64,000 nt of DNA, taken from positions 1-64,000 of the IMG/VR virus record IMGVR_UViG_3300017744_000003. The stretch is one strand, 5' to 3'. The DNA is from a virus. A program made the position numbers and the translations under genes. Positions 61,019 through 64,000 of this stretch are shown piece after piece (within the stretch, counting starts at the first letter, position 1; every line of letters begins with the position of its first letter). The notes beneath the pieces were generated by a model. It made no database searches, was not told where the DNA came from, and saw only the letters and a list, made by a program, of their open reading frames with translations.

Positions 61019-61882
61019 ATGTTTGATCTAGCAAAACTGACAGTTGAGCCTAGAGATATTGACCTATTTTATAAGCAAGGATTCTTAGAAAATGAGGAGG
61101 CGCAGAAGTTATCAAACTACTTCTTTTGCCTTAAGACAGAGAGTGGACAGCAAAGCGCATTAGGTTATTACAATGATGAGAAAGATTGCTTAGAGTTGTT
61201 GAAAACAAAGGACTTAGTGTATCAAGGATTCAAGCCAAAAGATGGTGCTCAAGCGTGTATGTTTTGGGCATTAAAGCACTTAGATCTTGTGGTTGCTCTT
61301 GGTGCTGCGGGTACCGGCAAAACGACCGTTGCTTTAGCTTATGCCCTTAACGAAGTCTTCCGTAATGGGAAGGATCTTGTTTTGTGTAAACCTACTACTT
61401 TTGTTGGACAAAAGAGTAATGCGATAGCAGCTATACCTGGGGACCACAGAGAAAAGTTAGAAGGCTACATGGATTCTTACTTTACTGCGATGAAGAAGAT
61501 CATCGGTGAGACGTTTGAACACCACCTCTTTCAGCTAGAAGAAGAGGGGCGTATCCAGTTTAAGCCCTTTGAGTTACTAAGAGGTCAACACTTTGAGAAT
61601 GCTATTGTTATTATTGACGAAGCGCAAAATACAACGCCTCATGAGTTGTTAACCGCTATTAGTCGTGTAGGCAATCACTGTACTCTTATCATTATGGGAG
61701 ATCCCGACCAAGTAGACTCAGGGCTTGCCCATGATGAGACCGGTCTTTGGGAACTGATAAACAGTCATGCTTTCTTAGATTGTCCTTTTGCAGTAGGTGT
61801 TAAGTTAACCGCTCAGTATCGAGGCCCAATGGCGCAACTAGCTCAAGAGGTTATCGAGGAACTTAGAGACCGAGAAAAATAA
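61019..61882 (+). CDS. phoH: PhoH-like ATPase
   Basis: This is a 287-aa protein with Walker A LGAAGTGKTTVAL at about 93-105, Walker B IVIIDEAQNTTPHEL near 196-210 and MGDPDQVDSG near 235-244. PhoH is widespread in marine and other phages, function unclear, perhaps RNA or phosphate stress related. Residues 1-80 are an extra N-terminal part. Copy 11 of the dispersed motif is inside it. Confidence 0.92.
   Translation: MFDLAKLTVEPRDIDLFYKQGFLENEEAQKLSNYFFCLKTESGQQSALGYYNDEKDCLELLKTKDLVYQGFKPKDGAQACMFWALKHLDLVVALGAAGTGKTTVALAYALNEVFRNGKDLVLCKPTTFVGQKSNAIAAIPGDHREKLEGYMDSYFTAMKKIIGETFEHHLFQLEEEGRIQFKPFELLRGQHFENAIVIIDEAQNTTPHELLTAISRVGNHCTLIIMGDPDQVDSGLAHDETGLWELINSHAFLDCPFAVGVKLTAQYRGPMAQLAQEVIEELRDREK
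61194..61205 (+). repeat. Dispersed 12-mer copy 11, inside phoH
   Basis: Read as E L L K T K; flank AGTTGTTGAAAACAAAGG. A shorter relative, CTTGTTGAAAACAAAAG, lies at 48667 in the SF2 helicase gene. Confidence 0.82.
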
Positions 61883-61889
61883 TTAAAAT

Positions 61890-61901
61890 AGTTGTTGAAA
61901 A
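61890..61901 (+). repeat. Dispersed 12-mer copy 12, intergenic
   Basis: Forward copy in the 36-nt gap after phoH, 18 nt before the next start codon; flank AGTTGTTGAAAACTTG. Confidence 0.85.
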
Positions 61902-61918
61902 CTTGTTTAAGGTAGGTT

Positions 61919-62332
61919 ATGTATGGTTGGTCAATAAGGACGCGCCATAAGACTTTTGAGTCAGAAACGAGAAGATACATGAAATACTTACCTTACCAAA
62001 AACAAGAAATAGAGACTATTGCACTTCGTCTTTCTCATGTTGATCACAAGATTTCGGCAACCCGCTGTAATCACCATGATAAAGAGATGCTTCTTCGTAA
62101 ACTTTGGGACACAGACACCGCACTAAGCGGGATTGACATTGAAGAAGTCATTGAAAACCACATGAACTTGATTGATATATACGCGATTGACTACGTCGTT
62201 GAATACGGAGCGGGTGAAGAAACTTTTGAATGGGTGGAGACTTTCGCTAAAATGAGTCACTGTTTAATCTTCGGCGTAAAGCGTGACCTCGGTCTTTGGC
62301 GCTGTGTTTCTAAAGGATATAATGAGGTTTAA
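61919..62332 (+). CDS. Unknown protein after phoH
   Basis: This 137-aa protein has ATG with AAGGTAGG upstream. It is helical with several His and Cys (SHVDHKISATRCNHHDKE; MSHCLIFGVKRDLGLWRCV). No domain recognised. Confidence 0.65.
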   Translation: MYGWSIRTRHKTFESETRRYMKYLPYQKQEIETIALRLSHVDHKISATRCNHHDKEMLLRKLWDTDTALSGIDIEEVIENHMNLIDIYAIDYVVEYGAGEETFEWVETFAKMSHCLIFGVKRDLGLWRCVSKGYNEV

Positions 62333-62333
62333 A

Positions 62334-62720
62334 ATGAAAAACCCATACCCAATGGTTGTTCCCTCTGGGTTCTCAGTAGAGAAGAAGAGAGAGTATTACC
62401 TAAATATTCTTTCTGAGTTTACTGAAGAGCAAAGAAAAGAGTGGGACTCTATTGTTCTTGAGAACAAGGTTACTGATACTTCTTCTAACTTTTGGTGTTC
62501 TTTAATACTCTACTATAAAATTACGATGAGTGTATTAAAAGATATTCAATCACTTCACATCGAGTTTGATGGCGAGTTAGAAGACGTTAGAGGTCATGTC
62601 AATTGGTCACCTGATACTAACTGGAGAGAGCGATGGATTAAAGCCAACGGTATTCTCATGCAAGACATTGATCGTTTTAACCTACACAGAGATACATACT
62701 CAGATAAGGACTGGTATTGA
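62334..62720 (+). CDS. Unknown protein
   Basis: This is a 128-aa protein with Pro/Tyr-rich start and several Trp. ATG 62334 has GAGG 6 nt upstream; an ATG at 62322 in frame, with AAAGGA upstream, would add four residues and overlap the previous gene. I cannot decide firmly. No known domain. Confidence 0.6.
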   Translation: MKNPYPMVVPSGFSVEKKREYYLNILSEFTEEQRKEWDSIVLENKVTDTSSNFWCSLILYYKITMSVLKDIQSLHIEFDGELEDVRGHVNWSPDTNWRERWIKANGILMQDIDRFNLHRDTYSDKDWY

Positions 62721-62723
62721 TAC

Positions 62724-62909
62724 ATGGTATATGAACAAGCACTAAAGTTCATAAACAAAGAAGTATTTGGCATAACTAAAGATCAGCTTGTTATAAGAGG
62801 TAGGCTAACTGAGGTAAATAAAGACGGTTACGCCATCATAGTTGTTCATAACACAATCCCTGTTAGGGAATATAAGACGCATATAAAATATGTGTTCCCG
62901 CAGAAATGA
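62724..62909 (+). CDS. Small protein preceding the methyltransferase (unknown)
   Basis: This 61-aa protein begins 3 nt after the previous stop; the nearest AAGGA is 14 nt upstream, so the binding site is weak. It is a plausible small alpha/beta domain (ALKFINKEVFGITKDQLVI; YAIIVVHNTIPV). The stop overlaps the methyltransferase ATG (ATGA). Confidence 0.55.
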   Translation: MVYEQALKFINKEVFGITKDQLVIRGRLTEVNKDGYAIIVVHNTIPVREYKTHIKYVFPQK

Positions 62910-64000
62910 CTAGAAAGAAAATTAATGTGGATACTACCAAAAACCTTACCCATATTTCCCTCTGTGCAGGATACGGGGGGATTGATCTCGGACTTTCAAG
63001 AGCTATCGGAGCAGTTAGAACAGTCTGTTTTGTGGAGATCGAAGCCTTCGTCATCGAAAACTTGGTCGCGAAGATTGAAGCGGGACTGCTCGACACCTCG
63101 CCTATTTTCACAGATCTTAAAGCCTTCCCTTGGGAACTCTATAATGGAAAAGTGGATATCCTCAGTGGAGGGTTCCCTTGCCAACCATTTAGTGCCGCAG
63201 GAAGACGTAAAGGAAGCGAAGATCCTCGACACTTGTGGCCTTACATCACAGACGGAATCAAGCGCCTTGGAAGACCTTCCATTGTTTTCTTTGAAAACGT
63301 CGAGGGAATCATCTCCTCAAAACTCAAGGGAGACGATTGGGCAGATCCGGAAGGAACGTCTGTTCTGCACCATGTCCTTAAAGAGTTGGAACGCTTGGGT
63401 TACAAAGCAACGGCGGGAGTATTCAGTGCGCGTGAAGTTGGCGCGCCACACCAAAGAAAGCGAGTTTTTATTCTTGGTGTCAGAGATGACTTCGGAGAGT
63501 CGGGATTGGAATTTATATCGTCAATGCTCAGAGGTACAGGAACAGATGCGAAATTGGCCTACCCCGCATCAAGAGGCGCAGAACAGTACGCATGGGAGCC
63601 AAGGAGAGTTACAGTGGGCAACGCCGGCACAAGCAGATCACAAACTGTATCACATGAGCATCGAAGCTATGACAGTGAGATTAAATACAAAGAGACAGTT
63701 GGGTCTGCCAGGTCATGTGCATCAAACAGAACAGAAGCGTTGGAGGCGATCAGTTTCGATAGATCGGAAAGGCCCTTGTCCGAAAGCACCGCAAGAACAA
63801 AAGGAAGTAAACTGGGCAACGCCGATGGCGGGGACAAAGGATCACATGGGGTCGAGTTTAGAATATTACCAACGCAGGTCACAAATAGGGAAGCAAGTGG
63901 ACTTGAATGGACAGGTGATGTTGGAGAAGGATTGGACCACACCAATCAGCAGGGATTGTTACGAGATTGTGATGAACCACCAAATACCAATCCGAAAAGA
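62906..64000 (+). CDS. DNA cytosine-C5 methyltransferase (partial, cut by the window edge)
   Basis: At least 365 codons, continuing past 64000. Motif I SLCAGYGGIDLGL (18-30), motif IV GGFPCQPFS with catalytic C92, motif VI FFENVEGI (128-135) and motif VIII QRKRVFILG (183-191) are all present, so catalysis is likely. Residues after 191 would be the target-recognition region (LAYPASRGAEQ, LGNADGGDKG, LDHTNQQGL). Motifs IX-X would lie outside. Codon choice changes here: Gly GGA and CTC/GCG codons are frequent, unlike the GGT-rich genes upstream, hinting at recent acquisition. C5 methylation may protect phage DNA against host restriction (inference). Confidence 0.9.
   Translation, partial: MTRKKINVDTTKNLTHISLCAGYGGIDLGLSRAIGAVRTVCFVEIEAFVIENLVAKIEAGLLDTSPIFTDLKAFPWELYNGKVDILSGGFPCQPFSAAGRRKGSEDPRHLWPYITDGIKRLGRPSIVFFENVEGIISSKLKGDDWADPEGTSVLHHVLKELERLGYKATAGVFSAREVGAPHQRKRVFILGVRDDFGESGLEFISSMLRGTGTDAKLAYPASRGAEQYAWEPRRVTVGNAGTSRSQTVSHEHRSYDSEIKYKETVGSARSCASNRTEALEAISFDRSERPLSESTARTKGSKLGNADGGDKGSHGVEFRILPTQVTNREASGLEWTGDVGEGLDHTNQQGLLRDCDEPPNTNPKR
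63144..64000 (+). CDS. Overlapping +1-frame reading frame with W-[PA]-T-P repeats (possible second coding frame, partial)
   Basis: The frame one base downstream of the methyltransferase is open from 62910 to the window edge (363 codons). From ATG 63144 it would read MEKWISSVEGSLANHLVPQ, later LPLFSLKTSRESS, SWNAWVTKQRREYSVRVKLA, then NWPTPHQEAQ, QWATPAQADH, NWATPMAGTKDH and DWTTPISRD. Repeated W-x-T-P proteins with a W..WVT..R..YS.R.KLA region are, from memory, a real phage family found near C5 methyltransferases. The start has no clear ribosome binding site. It may be a true overlapping gene, the second half of a frameshifted methyltransferase, or a consequence of the repeat motif. Confidence 0.4.
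   Translation, partial: MEKWISSVEGSLANHLVPQEDVKEAKILDTCGLTSQTESSALEDLPLFSLKTSRESSPQNSRETIGQIRKERLFCTMSLKSWNAWVTKQRREYSVRVKLARHTKESEFLFLVSEMTSESRDWNLYRQCSEVQEQMRNWPTPHQEAQNSTHGSQGELQWATPAQADHKLYHMSIEAMTVRLNTKRQLGLPGHVHQTEQKRWRRSVSIDRKGPCPKAPQEQKEVNWATPMAGTKDHMGSSLEYYQRRSQIGKQVDLNGQVMLEKDWTTPISRDCYEIVMNHQIPIRK

Overview
The window is almost certainly part of the genome of a tailed DNA bacteriophage with a contractile tail (myovirus morphotype, Caudoviricetes). Every gene I can support lies on the + strand. Genes are packed tightly, with many 1-50 nt overlaps, and there is no intergenic gap above about 170 nt. No tRNA, CRISPR array, insertion sequence or integrase was found. The host cannot be read directly. 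The gene set (class II ribonucleotide reductase, ThyX, PhoH, family A polymerase, collagen-like fibres) fits a lytic phage of a free-living aquatic bacterium, but that is inference.

Region 1 (about 1-12 kb) is packaging and head: a basic protein, terminase large subunit, SPP1 gp6-type portal, SPP1 gp7/Mu F-type head protein, scaffold, N4 gp56-type major capsid protein and a run of head-tail connector genes. Region 2 (about 9.3-33 kb) is the contractile tail: terminator candidate, sheath, tube, a tail assembly chaperone with a textbook -1 frameshift site, tape measure, then a baseplate whose order matches extracellular contractile injection systems (CIS tube-initiator, LysM, gp27-like hub, gp5/VgrG spike, gp25, J/gp6, I/gp7), and a 1,638-aa structural protein. 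Region 3 (32.5-39.3 kb) holds a holin, two overlapping small membrane or lipoprotein genes that look like a spanin pair, and tail fibres, one with collagen-like repeats.

Region 4 (40-55 kb) is replication and recombination: a winged-helix replication protein, DnaC-like loader, DnaB-like helicase, primase, SSB, DNA polymerase I, SF2 helicase, RecA/UvsX, a nuclease-like protein, a full-length ParB-like protein, a RecB/Cas4-like nuclease and a SpoVS homologue. Region 5 (55.4-64 kb) opens with an iteron and perfect-palindrome array. It then carries a TIM-barrel-like protein with a Cys cluster, class II RNR, an HTH-metallophosphoesterase, ThyX, PhoH, three small unknowns and a cytosine-C5 methyltransferase cut by the window edge. 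A second frame of the methyltransferase gene is open along its whole visible length.

Three near-identical AT-rich inverted-repeat leaders (about 20, 40,069 and 55,494) stand at the heads of the structural, replication and nucleotide-metabolism gene blocks. The strongest unexplained signals are: a 12-base motif repeated exactly 12 times across the window in both orientations and in at least three reading contexts; the 13-bp iterons with a 30-bp palindrome at 55.4 kb; the -1 frameshift at 13,228; and the two-frame-open methyltransferase region.
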